Shown: positions 46,334 through 55,654, counted from the first letter of the stretch. The stretch is 64,000 bases of DNA from Pedobacter faecalis (GCF_030182585.1 NZ_JARXOW010000001.1:744001-808000); one strand, 5' to 3'. The notes: generated by a model not told the origin, from the letters alone. Numbers and translations are program-made.

Positions 46334-46804
46334 ATGAGTACGCAAACAGATTTAGATCATACAGACCTTCAAATTCTCAAGTTCCTGCAGAGGGACGCTA
46401 CCTTAACAAACAAGGAACTTGCTTTCAAACTGAACAAGTCCATTGCTACCATCCATGAACGGGTGCGCAGGCTTAAGGAACAGGGATATATTAAGCGGAT
46501 CGTCGCGATTCTCGACAGGAAGAAGGTCAACCGGAGCCTGATCGCTTTCTCCCACGTATTTTTGAAAGAACACACGGCAGAAACGCTGGGCGAATTCGAA
46601 ACTGAAGTCGCGAAGTTCAGCGAAGTCATGGAATGCTTTCAGATGACTGGTGCATACGACTTTATCCTGCGCATTGCAACAAGCGATATGGATGCTTATC
46701 ACCTGTTTCTGCGCAATAAACTTGCTACCCTCCCAAACGTAAGCACAGTACAAAGCTTTTTCGTCTTATCAGAAACCAAAAGTGATACTGCCTATCCACT
46801 CTAG
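46334..46804 (+). CDS. Lrp/AsnC family transcriptional regulator
   Basis: 156 residues. N-terminal winged HTH (LDHTDLQILKFLQRDATLTNKELAFKLNKSIATIHERVRRLKEQGYI) and the C-terminal RAM/ACT-like domain (ECFQMTGAYDFILRIATSDMDAYHLFLRNKLATLPNV). Lrp-type proteins form octamers and sense amino acids. The divergent cysteine synthase-like gene 163 bp away is the most obvious target; that link is inference from position. Confidence 0.93.
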   Translation: MSTQTDLDHTDLQILKFLQRDATLTNKELAFKLNKSIATIHERVRRLKEQGYIKRIVAILDRKKVNRSLIAFSHVFLKEHTAETLGEFETEVAKFSEVMECFQMTGAYDFILRIATSDMDAYHLFLRNKLATLPNVSTVQSFFVLSETKSDTAYPL

Positions 46805-46821
46805 ACAGAATCCTAAAATAC

Positions 46822-46850
46822 TAAGGCTGGCCCTTATCGGCCAGCCTTCT
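46822..46850. terminator. Hairpin between Lrp/AsnC and the efflux operon
   Basis: Perfect stem AAGGCTGGCC (823-832, give or take one base) / GGCCAGCCTT (839-848), loop cttatc. The T run is weak, so it may act as a bidirectional stop of modest strength. Confidence 0.6.
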
Positions 46851-46870
46851 ACAACAGGTAAGCATCAAGC

Positions 46871-48283
46871 TTAAATACCTCCGCCCAAAGCGCGATATAA
46901 TTCCACCGAAGCATTCAATCTGGCGGTTTTAAGCGCGGTTAATTCCAGCTGACTTTGAAGGGCATTGCTTTGCGCGGTGATCACCTCAAGATATGTAGCC
47001 ATGCCGTTCTGGAACAGCAGGCCAGCATTTTTAACTGCACGCGATAAAGTTTCCGCACGCTGTGCCGAGATATCATACTGGTCCTTCAGCTTTTCCAGCT
47101 TCACCAACTCGTCCGACACTTCGCCTACGGCGCTCAAAACCGACTGCCGGAACTGTATGACCACCTTTTCTCGATCAATTTTGGCAAGCTCAAATTGCGT
47201 TTTCAATTCCTTCCGCTGAAAAATGGGTTGGGTGATACTGCCACCCACAATACCGAACACCGAGGCCGGAACGTTAAACCAGTTGCTCGCCTTTAGAGAG
47301 TTAAGTCCGCCGCTGGCCGAAATACTCAGGGTAGGATACATATTTGCCTTACTGATGCCTACGCGTGCATTGGCGATGGCCAGCGAGAGTTCAGCAGTTT
47401 TGACGTCAGGCCTCCTGCTTACCATACTGGAGGGCAAACCAGCACTAAAGGCTGGCGGGATGCTGATCTGATCAAGATCAGACAGCCGTTCTACGGGGCC
47501 AGGCAAGCTACCGGTGAGCAACTTGATCGCGTTCTCCTGGATCACAATCTGTTGCTCCAGTTGAGGTACAAGTTGGGCGGCTACCAGGCGTTGGGCCTCT
47601 GCCTGCTGCACGGCCAATGAAGAAACCTGACCAGCCTCAAACTGCAATTTGATGATCGTAAGCGTGCTGTCATTCAGCGACAGATTTTTACGGGCGATCT
47701 CAAGTTGGGCGTCCATCATAAGCAATTGATAATAGCCTTTCGCTATGTTGGCTACAAGTCGGGTCTGAACTGCCTTTCTTGCTTCGGCACTTTGAAGATA
47801 TCCCGCCAGTGCAGCCTGCTTCTGGTTTTTAATCTTCGCCCAGATATCCGCCTCCCAGACAAGGTTCAGGCTCGCATTAAAATCTTCAATGTGCCGGGTA
47901 CCTAAAAACTGACCGGTACTCAGCCCACTCAGACTATTGTCTGACGGCCGGGTAGAATTGGCCGACACCTGCATGCCCAGGCTGGGAAGATTACCCAACC
48001 GGGCCTGCCTGAAAAGCAGATCGGCAGCTTCGATATTTTTCAGCGCAAGTTGCATATCGTAATTTCTGACCAGGGCTGTGTCTATCAGTCGACGGATTTC
48101 CGCCGAGGTTATAAAGTCTGTCACAGACAATGATCCAACACCAGCTGTATCGCCGAGCTGTGCTGCACCTCGATAAGTGCTAGGCACAGCGTCTCTCGGA
48201 AGCGCTACGTCTTTTGAAACGCTGCAACCTGCAGATAAGGCAAGCAGCAGCAAAAATACATATGAATAATCAGGCAATTTCAT
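46871..48283 (-). CDS. RND efflux outer-membrane factor (NodT/OprM-type)
   Basis: 470 residues from ATG 48283. Lipoprotein signal with Cys20 (LALSAGC), then two OEP repeats of helix-strand type: YDMQLALKNIEAADLLFRQARLGNLP in the first and TLSISASGGLNSL, RVGISKANMYP in the second. It forms the TolC-like trimeric exit duct. An ATG six codons upstream (48301) is possible but overlaps the pump gene more. The last gene of the efflux operon. Confidence 0.93.
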   Translation of the reverse strand: MKLPDYSYVFLLLLALSAGCSVSKDVALPRDAVPSTYRGAAQLGDTAGVGSLSVTDFITSAEIRRLIDTALVRNYDMQLALKNIEAADLLFRQARLGNLPSLGMQVSANSTRPSDNSLSGLSTGQFLGTRHIEDFNASLNLVWEADIWAKIKNQKQAALAGYLQSAEARKAVQTRLVANIAKGYYQLLMMDAQLEIARKNLSLNDSTLTIIKLQFEAGQVSSLAVQQAEAQRLVAAQLVPQLEQQIVIQENAIKLLTGSLPGPVERLSDLDQISIPPAFSAGLPSSMVSRRPDVKTAELSLAIANARVGISKANMYPTLSISASGGLNSLKASNWFNVPASVFGIVGGSITQPIFQRKELKTQFELAKIDREKVVIQFRQSVLSAVGEVSDELVKLEKLKDQYDISAQRAETLSRAVKNAGLLFQNGMATYLEVITAQSNALQSQLELTALKTARLNASVELYRALGGGI

Positions 48284-51200
48284 GAATAAGTTCTTTAACA
48301 TGGTTTTCTCTTGGAATTTTAGGTGCCGGGTTTCTCCTTACCCGCTCCTGCAGGTATTGGAAAACAACAAACAAGACAGGGATAATGAACAGGCCGAGTA
48401 CTACGCCCGACAGCATACCACCGGCCGCACCGATACTGATGGAATGGTTGCCCTGTGCAGATGGCCCGGTGGCGATACTCATCGGAAACAATCCGACGAC
48501 AAAAGCCAATGAGGTCATGATGATCGGACGCAGTCTGAGCTTGGCCGCTTCGAGAGCCGCGGCTACAAGTGGCTGACCGGCACGGCGGCGCTGCGCAGCA
48601 AACTCAACGATCAGGATCGCGTTTTTAGCGAGCAAACCAATAAGCATGATCAGCGCTACCTGCACATAAATATTGTTCTCTATACCAGTCAGCCCGATGG
48701 CTACAAACACGCCAAAAATACCGGTAGGAATAGAAAGGATAACCGCCAGAGGCAGAATATAACTCTCGTATTGGGCAGCGAGCAAAAAGTAGATGAACAC
48801 CAGGCACAGGAGAAAAATGATGGTCGACTGGCCACCGGAAGATATTTCCTCCCGGGTTTGGCCGGAGAATTCATATGCATATCCCTGCGGAAGCTGTTCT
48901 GCCGCCACCTCCTGTATAGCTTTAATGGCATCACCTGAACTGAAGCCCGGCTTTGGTATTGCGTTGACCTGGATGGAGTTGAACAGGTTGTAACGCGATG
49001 CGGTCTCTGAACCATAGATGCGGGTTAGTTTTACCAGCGTATTGATCGGCACCATTTCACCATTCTTGTTTTTCACAAAAACACGGTCAATGGTCGACGG
49101 TTCTGCACGGTCTGCCACATCAGCCTGGACAATAACCCGATAGTATTTTCCGAAACGGTTAAAGTCTGAAGCCTGTGCACTTCCAAAATAAGTCTGCATC
49201 GTTTGCAGGATATCCCTAACAGAGACACCAAGCTGATCTGCCTTCTGTTCATTAACGTCCAGTTGCAGTTGAGGATAGTCCGCTTTAAATGTGGTGAAAG
49301 CCACGGCGATCTCAGGACGCTTCATCAGCTCGCCTAAAAATCCGTTAGCAACACCGCTGAACTTATCCAGTTTACCGCCTGTTTTGTCCTGCAGCACAAG
49401 GTCGAGCGCCTCCACATTGCTGAACCCTGGTACAGTTGGGAAACTGAATGCGAAAAACGTGCCGCCGCTTATTGTGCTCAGGGTGGCGTTCACCTGCCCC
49501 ATAATGGCATTGATATCTTTCACTTCGCCCCTTTCTTCCACCGGTTTCAGCAACACAAAGCATATGGCAGCCGAGGGACTGGTCGAGTTGGTCAATAGGT
49601 TAAATCCAGGTATTGAAGTCACAAACTTAAAGGTCCCCATCTTTTGGAGCGCATTTTCCGCCTCCTGCATTACTTTAGAGGTGCCTTCCAGCGAAGTACC
49701 TGAAGGGGTGTTTACCGCAATAGCAATAAAACCCTGGTCCTCAGTCGGGATAAAACCGGTGGGTGTCGACCGTACCATCCAAATGGTACCCAGGGTGATC
49801 ACTACAAGTCCACCCAGACTCACCCATTTATTGCGGATAAGGAATTTCAAGCTCCCTACATATCGTTTGGTCATCGCATCAAAACTCCGGTTAAATCCGG
49901 TAAAGAATTTCTGGCTGAAGGTTCTTTTGCCTTGTGGCTGCGAACCCTCATCGCCATGCCCCGCGTGCCCGTCCTTTAAAAATAAGGCAGCGAGTGCCGG
50001 ACTCAAGGTGAGGGCGTTGACTGCTGAGATCACGATGGCGATTGCCATCGTAAAGGCAAACTGACGGTAAAATACGCCGGTAGAGCCTTCCATAAATCCC
50101 ACGGGGAGAAAAACAGCTGCCATCACCAAGGTAATCGAAATGATGGCACCGGTAATCTCATGCATGGCTTCCGTGGTGGCCGATTTTGCGGAAAGCCCCT
50201 TACGTTCAATTTTCGCATGCACGGCCTCTACAACCACAATAGCGTCATCCACCACGATACCGATGGCCAGAACCAGGGCAAATAATGTCAGCAGGTTAAT
50301 GGAGAAGCCGAACAATTGCATGAAGAAAAACGTGCCCAATATGGCCACCGGAACGGCAATCGCGGGTATGAGTGTCGACCGGAAATCCTGAAGGAAAAGA
50401 AACACCACAACAAATACCAACACGAAGGCTTCAATAAGGGTATGCTTCACCTGGTCAATCGACTGGTCAAGCGCAACTTTCGTACTGTAGAAAACGTTAT
50501 GTTCAATGCCCGACGGATAATCTTTGGCCGACTTTTCCAGCAGTTTATTGATCGCGATCTGGATATTGTTTGAATTTGATCCTGCGAGCTGAACCACACC
50601 GATAACCACGCCTTTCTTTCCGTTCAAACTCGTCAGACTTGAGTATGAATATGCACCAAACTCCACCCTGGCTACATCTTTCAAACGCAGAATCGTACCA
50701 TCATCATTGGCCCTTATGGCAATATTCTCGTACTCCTCCGGCTTGTTCAGCTTGCCTTTGTACTTAATCACATATTCAAACACCTCCTTACTTTTCTCGC
50801 CGAACCTGCCCGGCGCTGCCTCCAGACTTTTATCCTGAATCGCCATCATGATCTCATTAGGCGTCACTTTATAAGCAGCCATCTGCGCAGGGTTTAGCCA
50901 CACCCGCATCGAATAGTCCTTAACACCACCAAAAATGCTGGCTGCGCCTACACCAGGAATACGTTTTATTTCAGGAATAATATTGATCTGCGCATAGTTA
51001 GCTACAAACGTCTGGTCATACTTATTTTCATCGTTCGTATACAGCCCAATCGCCATAATAAAGTTGTTCTGCTGCTTTGCCGTAGTGATTCCCTGCTGTA
51101 CCACCTCAACGGGCAATTGCGAAGTAGCCTGGGCAACACGGTTCTGCACATTTACAGCCGCCTGGTCCGGGTCGGTGCCCAGCTTAAAGTACACCGTTAT

Positions 51201-51467
51201 AGCCAGCGAGCCGTCGTTACTGGCTGTAGAACTCATATAGCTCATATTCTCCACCCCGTTTATGGATTCTTCTATGGAGGGGGCAACTGACCGCAACACG
51301 GTCTCGGCGCTTGCGCCTGGATACATCGCGGTAACCAACACGGAGGGCGGCGCGATATCGGGAAATTGCTGAAGCGGCAATCGTGTTAAACCCAATACGC
51401 CCAGAATCACCAGTAGGATGGAGATCACCGTAGCAAGTACAGGTCTTTGTATAAATATTTTAAACAT
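48270..51467 (-). CDS. RND efflux pump, HAE1/AcrB-type
   Basis: 1065 residues, full AcrB length. MFKIFIQRPVLATVISILLVILGVLGL, the periplasmic porter domains (FPDIAPPSVLVTAMYPGASAETV), transmembrane 4 motif with the proton-relay Asp pair (VLAIGIVVDDAIVVVE), and C-terminal AAQYESYILPLAVILSIPTGIFGVF. It exports hydrophobic or amphiphilic compounds by proton antiport. It follows the adaptor by 26 bp and overlaps the outer-membrane factor by 14 bp. Confidence 0.97.
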   Translation of the reverse strand: MFKIFIQRPVLATVISILLVILGVLGLTRLPLQQFPDIAPPSVLVTAMYPGASAETVLRSVAPSIEESINGVENMSYMSSTASNDGSLAITVYFKLGTDPDQAAVNVQNRVAQATSQLPVEVVQQGITTAKQQNNFIMAIGLYTNDENKYDQTFVANYAQINIIPEIKRIPGVGAASIFGGVKDYSMRVWLNPAQMAAYKVTPNEIMMAIQDKSLEAAPGRFGEKSKEVFEYVIKYKGKLNKPEEYENIAIRANDDGTILRLKDVARVEFGAYSYSSLTSLNGKKGVVIGVVQLAGSNSNNIQIAINKLLEKSAKDYPSGIEHNVFYSTKVALDQSIDQVKHTLIEAFVLVFVVVFLFLQDFRSTLIPAIAVPVAILGTFFFMQLFGFSINLLTLFALVLAIGIVVDDAIVVVEAVHAKIERKGLSAKSATTEAMHEITGAIISITLVMAAVFLPVGFMEGSTGVFYRQFAFTMAIAIVISAVNALTLSPALAALFLKDGHAGHGDEGSQPQGKRTFSQKFFTGFNRSFDAMTKRYVGSLKFLIRNKWVSLGGLVVITLGTIWMVRSTPTGFIPTEDQGFIAIAVNTPSGTSLEGTSKVMQEAENALQKMGTFKFVTSIPGFNLLTNSTSPSAAICFVLLKPVEERGEVKDINAIMGQVNATLSTISGGTFFAFSFPTVPGFSNVEALDLVLQDKTGGKLDKFSGVANGFLGELMKRPEIAVAFTTFKADYPQLQLDVNEQKADQLGVSVRDILQTMQTYFGSAQASDFNRFGKYYRVIVQADVADRAEPSTIDRVFVKNKNGEMVPINTLVKLTRIYGSETASRYNLFNSIQVNAIPKPGFSSGDAIKAIQEVAAEQLPQGYAYEFSGQTREEISSGGQSTIIFLLCLVFIYFLLAAQYESYILPLAVILSIPTGIFGVFVAIGLTGIENNIYVQVALIMLIGLLAKNAILIVEFAAQRRRAGQPLVAAALEAAKLRLRPIIMTSLAFVVGLFPMSIATGPSAQGNHSISIGAAGGMLSGVVLGLFIIPVLFVVFQYLQERVRRNPAPKIPRENHVKELIHEIA

Positions 51468-51493
51468 CTTATTTCTATTTTATATATGCATTA

Positions 51494-52678
51494 TTAGAGT
51501 TTCGCAACCTTCTGGGCAGCCTTTTCTGGCTTAATCGCCTGCCCTTCCTGCAAGCGGTCAATGCCGCTCAGCACGATCTGATCGCCGGTCTTGATCCCCT
51601 CCTTTACCAAATAATTTGTACCGCTCTTTGCAGCAACAGTGATCGGCACTTTTTTCACTTTGTTACTGTCGGCTACAGCAAAAACAAATATTTTGTCCTG
51701 CATCTCTATGGTGGCCGATTGCGGAACCAGGATGGCATCGCGGTGTGAAACGCCCAGACGGATTTTCCCGGTATTGCCCGATCTCAGCAGTCCCTCCGCA
51801 TTCGGAAAAGTTGCCCGCATCGATATTGAACCGGTTTGTTTGTCAAACTGTCCGTCTACCATATCCACCCTACCCTTATAAGGATACACGGTTTGATCGG
51901 CCAGCAAAAGTGAAACCTCCGGAATCTGCCTCGCCCGTTCAGCCAGGGTTTTGCCCTGATAGCGGTTGTTAAAGTCTATAAAGTCATCTTCGCCAAGTGA
52001 AAAATAGACATGCACGTCGTGAGCGTCCGACAATAGAGTCAGCGGTTGCGGATCAGAAGGGTTAACCAGACTTCCCGGCTTTTTAGGGAGGCGACCTACA
52101 TAACCGCCCACAGGCGCCTTTATAAGCGTATAGCCCAGATTGATACTGGCTGCACCCACGCCCGCCTTCGCTTGCTCAACATTTGCCAATGCCACTGCAT
52201 ATGCCGCTTTGGCACTTTTCAACTGGAAATCTGAAACCACCTTATTTGCAACGAGCGGGGTAAGCTTGTCTACCTCGAGCGAAGCGTTCAAAAGGGCTGC
52301 TTTGGCCGACTGTAACAATGCTTTCGCATTGTTTAGTGCCTGGATAAAAGGTTGCTCATTGATTTTAAATAATGGCTGACCTTTTTTAACCAGTGCGCCT
52401 TCGCTCACATAGATTTTCTCCAGTGCGCCAGATATTTGCGGACGTATTTCTAAATCCACAGCACCTTCTATAGCTGCAGGATATTCCACGTAGGTGGTTT
52501 CATTAGTTTTCTGCACTTCTGCCACCGGAAGTGCTACCGGGGGTGGCGCCGTCGGTGCCGCATCGCCGCTGGCACAACCATATAATGCAACCGATAACAG
52601 ACTAAGCATAACGTAATTAACAACATTATACCGTTTAACACTGTTAAGTAGATGTGTGTAATTGACTTGAGTTTTCAT
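51494..52678 (-). CDS. RND efflux periplasmic adaptor (AcrA-type)
   Basis: 394 residues. Lipoprotein signal with Cys35 (SVALYGC), membrane-fusion domains with a lipoyl half-motif (EIRPQISGALEKIYVSEGALVKKGQPLFKIN), the helical hairpin (NNAKALLQSAKAALLNASLEVDKL), and beta-barrel and membrane-proximal parts. It links the pump and outer-membrane factor. The first 15 codons contain one copy of the TTAACnnnGTTAA palindrome, so an internal start at 52609 is possible; the longer form is kept because it supplies the positive residues of the signal. Confidence 0.94.
   Translation of the reverse strand: MKTQVNYTHLLNSVKRYNVVNYVMLSLLSVALYGCASGDAAPTAPPPVALPVAEVQKTNETTYVEYPAAIEGAVDLEIRPQISGALEKIYVSEGALVKKGQPLFKINEQPFIQALNNAKALLQSAKAALLNASLEVDKLTPLVANKVVSDFQLKSAKAAYAVALANVEQAKAGVGAASINLGYTLIKAPVGGYVGRLPKKPGSLVNPSDPQPLTLLSDAHDVHVYFSLGEDDFIDFNNRYQGKTLAERARQIPEVSLLLADQTVYPYKGRVDMVDGQFDKQTGSISMRATFPNAEGLLRSGNTGKIRLGVSHRDAILVPQSATIEMQDKIFVFAVADSNKVKKVPITVAAKSGTNYLVKEGIKTGDQIVLSGIDRLQEGQAIKPEKAAQKVAKL
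52635..52647. promoter_or_regulatory. TetR operator candidate, copy 1
   Basis: TTAACACTGTTAA, a 5-bp inverted repeat around a 3-bp centre, inside the 5' end of the adaptor frame as annotated. Flanking bases (ccgt...gt) match copy 2. Confidence 0.6.
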
Positions 52679-52722
52679 ATATAATTATTAATAATGGGCA
52701 AAAAATAACGGCCTTAATCCGT

Positions 52723-52735
52723 TTAACGTCGTTAA
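52723..52735. promoter_or_regulatory. TetR operator candidate, copy 2
   Basis: TTAACGTCGTTAA between the TetR gene and the adaptor gene, 45 bp upstream of the annotated adaptor start. It shares the ccgtttaac...gttaagt context with copy 1, 88 bp away. Confidence 0.65.
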
Positions 52736-52745
52736 GTGATAGCGA

Positions 52746-52767
52746 TAAAAAAAGGGCGCTAACCCCT
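52746..52767 (-). terminator. Short terminator after the TetR gene
   Basis: On the minus strand AAGGG, a 7-base loop and CCCTT are followed by seven T. A weak hairpin, but it suggests that the efflux genes have their own promoter beside the operator copies. Confidence 0.5.
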
Positions 52768-52770
52768 TGG

Positions 52771-53370
52771 TCAGTCGTTTATATACCGAGTAATACCTTT
52801 AATAGCATCTCTTAATATCTTTTGATTCATTTCTTCATTCCGTCCCTTGTTCACCAGGTTGATCGAAATCAAACCATGAATAATCGACCAGAACGTATAG
52901 AACTTTGTACAAATAAAATCTTCCGAAGGGTTTTCGCGTGTCACCAGCTGTTCAATCACCTCGTATATAGGATCGTCGGCAAGCTCTGCTTCCGGCATGG
53001 TTTTTTTCATCTCGCAGCAGTTCATATCTACACCGTACATCAGCTGATAAAGCTCCTTATATTTGAAAGCGAAATCCCAGTATGCAATCCACATAGCCTC
53101 CAACTGCTCTTCGGGCGTGTTAAACCTGGCTCTTGCATCCTTAATTTCACCAGCCAGTATCAAGTAGCCTCTGCGGGTAAGCTCCAGAAGGATCCCCTCC
53201 TTGTTCGGAAAATATTCATAGATAATCGGCGCGGTATACTCAATCTTATCCGCTATCTTCCGCATGCTAAGCGCCTGCCAGCCCTCCTCCTTCACAATAT
53301 CAAGTGAGGCATCAAGAATATTCAACCTTGTTTCTTCCTTAAGTCGTGCAATTCGCTCCTTACTTCCCAT
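52771..53370 (-). CDS. TetR/AcrR family transcriptional repressor
   Basis: 199 residues. N-terminal HTH (RLNILDASLDIVKEEGWQALSMRKIADKIEYTAPIIYEYFPNKEGILLEL) and a TetR_C_33/YsiA-like ligand-binding part with DMNCCEM and a helical C-terminus. It lies directly upstream of the tripartite pump operon on the same strand. Three palindromes flank its own start and the operon's start. It probably represses both until a pump substrate binds. Confidence 0.93.
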   Translation of the reverse strand: MGSKERIARLKEETRLNILDASLDIVKEEGWQALSMRKIADKIEYTAPIIYEYFPNKEGILLELTRRGYLILAGEIKDARARFNTPEEQLEAMWIAYWDFAFKYKELYQLMYGVDMNCCEMKKTMPEAELADDPIYEVIEQLVTRENPSEDFICTKFYTFWSIIHGLISINLVNKGRNEEMNQKILRDAIKGITRYIND

Positions 53371-53397
53371 GACCTTTTCGCTAAACCTGTAAATAAT

Positions 53398-53419
53398 TTA
53401 ACACTGTTAAGCAAATGTA
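53398..53419 (-). promoter_or_regulatory. TetR promoter with operator candidate copy 3
   Basis: On the minus strand TACATTTG (53412-53419) matches TAnnTTTG exactly. The palindrome TTAACAGTGTTAA (53398-53410; read on the plus strand as TTAACACTGTTAA) lies one base downstream of it and would cover the transcription start. This arrangement is typical of autorepression. Confidence 0.65.
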
Positions 53420-53534
53420 AATACGTTTTTTAAAATCCCTATCATCTATTTGTCATTTCAAAAAGTGCCGAAAAAATATCGTATTCAGGTTTAATAATTG
53501 CAACTTCGCCAGGTAGCACCAAACAAGAGTCAGA

Positions 53535-54560
53535 ATGAAAAGCAGCGTTACCCTTAAAGATATTGCCAAGGCGCTTAATTTATCTATCTCTACCATATCA
53601 AAGTCTCTTAACGACAGTTATGAGATCAGCACAGATACCAAGGCCAGGGTACTGGAATACGCCCGCGAACATCATTATTCCCCAAACCGCCTGGCTAAAG
53701 GCTTAAAGGAAGGAAAGAGCAGATCCATCGGTGTGGTTGTTTGTTCGCTGAACAACAATTTTGTTGCACAGATGCTCGATGGAATCGATCAGGTGAGCAC
53801 TGCCCGCGCCTATCAGACCATCATTATGCAGAGCAAGGAATCGTACCTACAGGAGAGGGCTTGTCTCGAACTGCTTCATGCCGGCGGGGTCGACGGCATA
53901 TTGATTTCACCAGCCTGCGAAACGAGCGACTTCAGTTTCCTGAAATCCCTGCAGGCGGGCGGATTGCCTATCGTGCTTTTCGACAGGCTCAGTGAGCAGA
54001 TGCATACCGACAAGGTTGGGGCCGACAACTTTAAGGGAGCCTACGAAGCGACAACTCACTTGTTAGACCAGGGCTACCGTAATATTGCGCATATTACTAC
54101 AAATACCACTTTAAGCATTTCCACCGATCGCCTGAACGGCTATAAGCAAGCCTTACAGGATCAAGGAATCACCTACCGCCCCGAGCTTGTCAAATACTGC
54201 AGCTATTCAGATTCCTCCAGTATAAGGACAGATCTGGAGCACGCGATAGACGAGCTGCTGAAACTTGATACCGCGCCCGATGCCATCTTCACTGCGGGGG
54301 ATCAGATCAGCACACAGTGCCTCGCTATCCTCAATAAGAGAGGTATAAAAATTCCCGCTGATCTTGGCCTGGTAGGCTTCACCAACACAGATCTGGCCGA
54401 TGCATTAAACCCGGCGCTAACCACTGTTCACCAGCCTGCGTTCGAAATTGGACAACTTGCTGCCGAAAAGCTTATCGCACTGATTGAACACAAATCAGGT
54501 GAGATATCCCACGAAACTAAGGTTTTAGACACCGTTCTGATGGTTCGGAATTCAAGCTGA
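53535..54560 (+). CDS. LacI family transcriptional regulator
   Basis: 341 residues. N-terminal HTH with the minor-groove hinge (VTLKDIAKALNLSISTISKSLNDSYEISTDTKARVLEYAREHHYSPNRLAKGLKEG), followed by a periplasmic-binding-protein-like effector domain (GVVVCSLNNNFVAQMLDGID, IVLFDRL, LGLVGFTNTDLADALNPALTTVHQP). It precedes the KDG-kinase-like and KDPG-aldolase genes and likely controls them through the palindrome at 54576-54589. The effector, probably a sugar acid or its phosphate, is inferred. Confidence 0.94.
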   Translation: MKSSVTLKDIAKALNLSISTISKSLNDSYEISTDTKARVLEYAREHHYSPNRLAKGLKEGKSRSIGVVVCSLNNNFVAQMLDGIDQVSTARAYQTIIMQSKESYLQERACLELLHAGGVDGILISPACETSDFSFLKSLQAGGLPIVLFDRLSEQMHTDKVGADNFKGAYEATTHLLDQGYRNIAHITTNTTLSISTDRLNGYKQALQDQGITYRPELVKYCSYSDSSSIRTDLEHAIDELLKLDTAPDAIFTAGDQISTQCLAILNKRGIKIPADLGLVGFTNTDLADALNPALTTVHQPAFEIGQLAAEKLIALIEHKSGEISHETKVLDTVLMVRNSS

Positions 54561-54575
54561 AGGGAACCCTCCACC

Positions 54576-54589
54576 CGAAAACGATTTCG
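54576..54589. promoter_or_regulatory. LacI-type operator candidate
   Basis: CGAAAACGATTTCG has the GAAAnCGnTTTC form, an inverted repeat around a central CG that is the usual operator type of LacI-family proteins. It lies between the LacI gene and the kinase gene, about 70 bp before the kinase ATG. Confidence 0.55.
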
Positions 54590-54658
54590 TGAATCGCTGC
54601 AGGCAGATGCAGAAAGCTACGCATAATCTTGTATAATTGTATCGGGAGACACCAATAG

Positions 54659-55654
54659 ATGCAAACGAAAGATAACGTACTTATTTTTGGCGAATTACTG
54701 CTTCGTCTTAGCTCTGCCGCAGAACACTTCATTGCGTCCGACCAGGCGGTTTCGATTTATCCCGGCGGATCGGAAGCAAACGTCGCGGCATCACTCGGAC
54801 AGTGGGGTATTCCCGTCTCCTACCTGAGTTGTGTTCCGGATAATCCACTGACCTCCAACGTCCTCAGCTATCTGGAAGAACTGAATGTCGACATCTCCAA
54901 AACCATTAAAGCTGAAGGAAGGCTGGGACTGTATTTTCTGCTGTCGGCCAACGGGCTCAGCAGCGGTGAGGTGGTGTACGACAGAAAGCACTCCTCATTC
55001 AGTAACCTTAAACCTGGAACGATCGACTGGAACGAGGTGATGAAGGGGCATACATGGTTTCACTGGACCGCCATTACCCCGGCGCTAAGCGAACATGCTG
55101 CCTTGCTTTGTCAGGAGGCGCTTCAGGCTGCCCGGGCCAATAATCTTACCATATCGGTCGATCTCAACTACCGGAGCAGGCTTTGGGATTACGGAAAAGA
55201 ACCCATAGTGGTCATGCCCGGCCTTGTGGATCATTGCGATGTGGTCATGGGCAATATCTGGGCGGCCAGCAAAATGCTTGGCACAAGCATCAACAGTTCT
55301 GTGGGGCGACATACCAGCGTAGATGATCTGCGTATGGAAGCTGCCAAATGCGCCACCGAGATCTTTGACCTTTTCCCGCGCTGCAAACATATCGCACAAA
55401 CATTCCGGTTTATGGACCAACCCACACACAACCTTTTCCACGGCACCTACCATAATCGTGAAGGACATTATCACTCCCCTGTTCATGAAACACAGCGGGT
55501 GGTAGACCGGATCGGAAGCGGCGACGCTTTTATGGCCGGGTTTATTGCGGCCTTATTAAGTAATGCCGGTGGACAAAAAATAGCGGAATACGCAACAAAT
55601 GCCGGGTACCAGAAGTTATTCGTAAAAGGCGATTTCGGCAACGGCACAATCTAA
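54659..55654 (+). CDS. kdgK: PfkB-family sugar kinase, probably 2-keto-3-deoxygluconate kinase
   Basis: 331 residues, ribokinase fold. GGSEANVAASLGQWGIPVSYLSCVPDNPLTSNVL at the sugar site, VDLNYRSRLW, and the PfkB signature 2 DRIGSGDAFMAGFIAAL near 280-296 with the catalytic Asp. It phosphorylates KDG to KDPG; the assignment rests mainly on the following KDPG aldolase gene, whose ATG overlaps its stop by one base. Confidence 0.85.
   Translation: MQTKDNVLIFGELLLRLSSAAEHFIASDQAVSIYPGGSEANVAASLGQWGIPVSYLSCVPDNPLTSNVLSYLEELNVDISKTIKAEGRLGLYFLLSANGLSSGEVVYDRKHSSFSNLKPGTIDWNEVMKGHTWFHWTAITPALSEHAALLCQEALQAARANNLTISVDLNYRSRLWDYGKEPIVVMPGLVDHCDVVMGNIWAASKMLGTSINSSVGRHTSVDDLRMEAAKCATEIFDLFPRCKHIAQTFRFMDQPTHNLFHGTYHNREGHYHSPVHETQRVVDRIGSGDAFMAGFIAALLSNAGGQKIAEYATNAGYQKLFVKGDFGNGTI

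Noticed and set aside
49291..50064. 257-residue plus-strand frame
   Set aside because: It is entirely antisense to the AcrB-type pump gene, whose family match is unmistakable, and has no recognisable domain.
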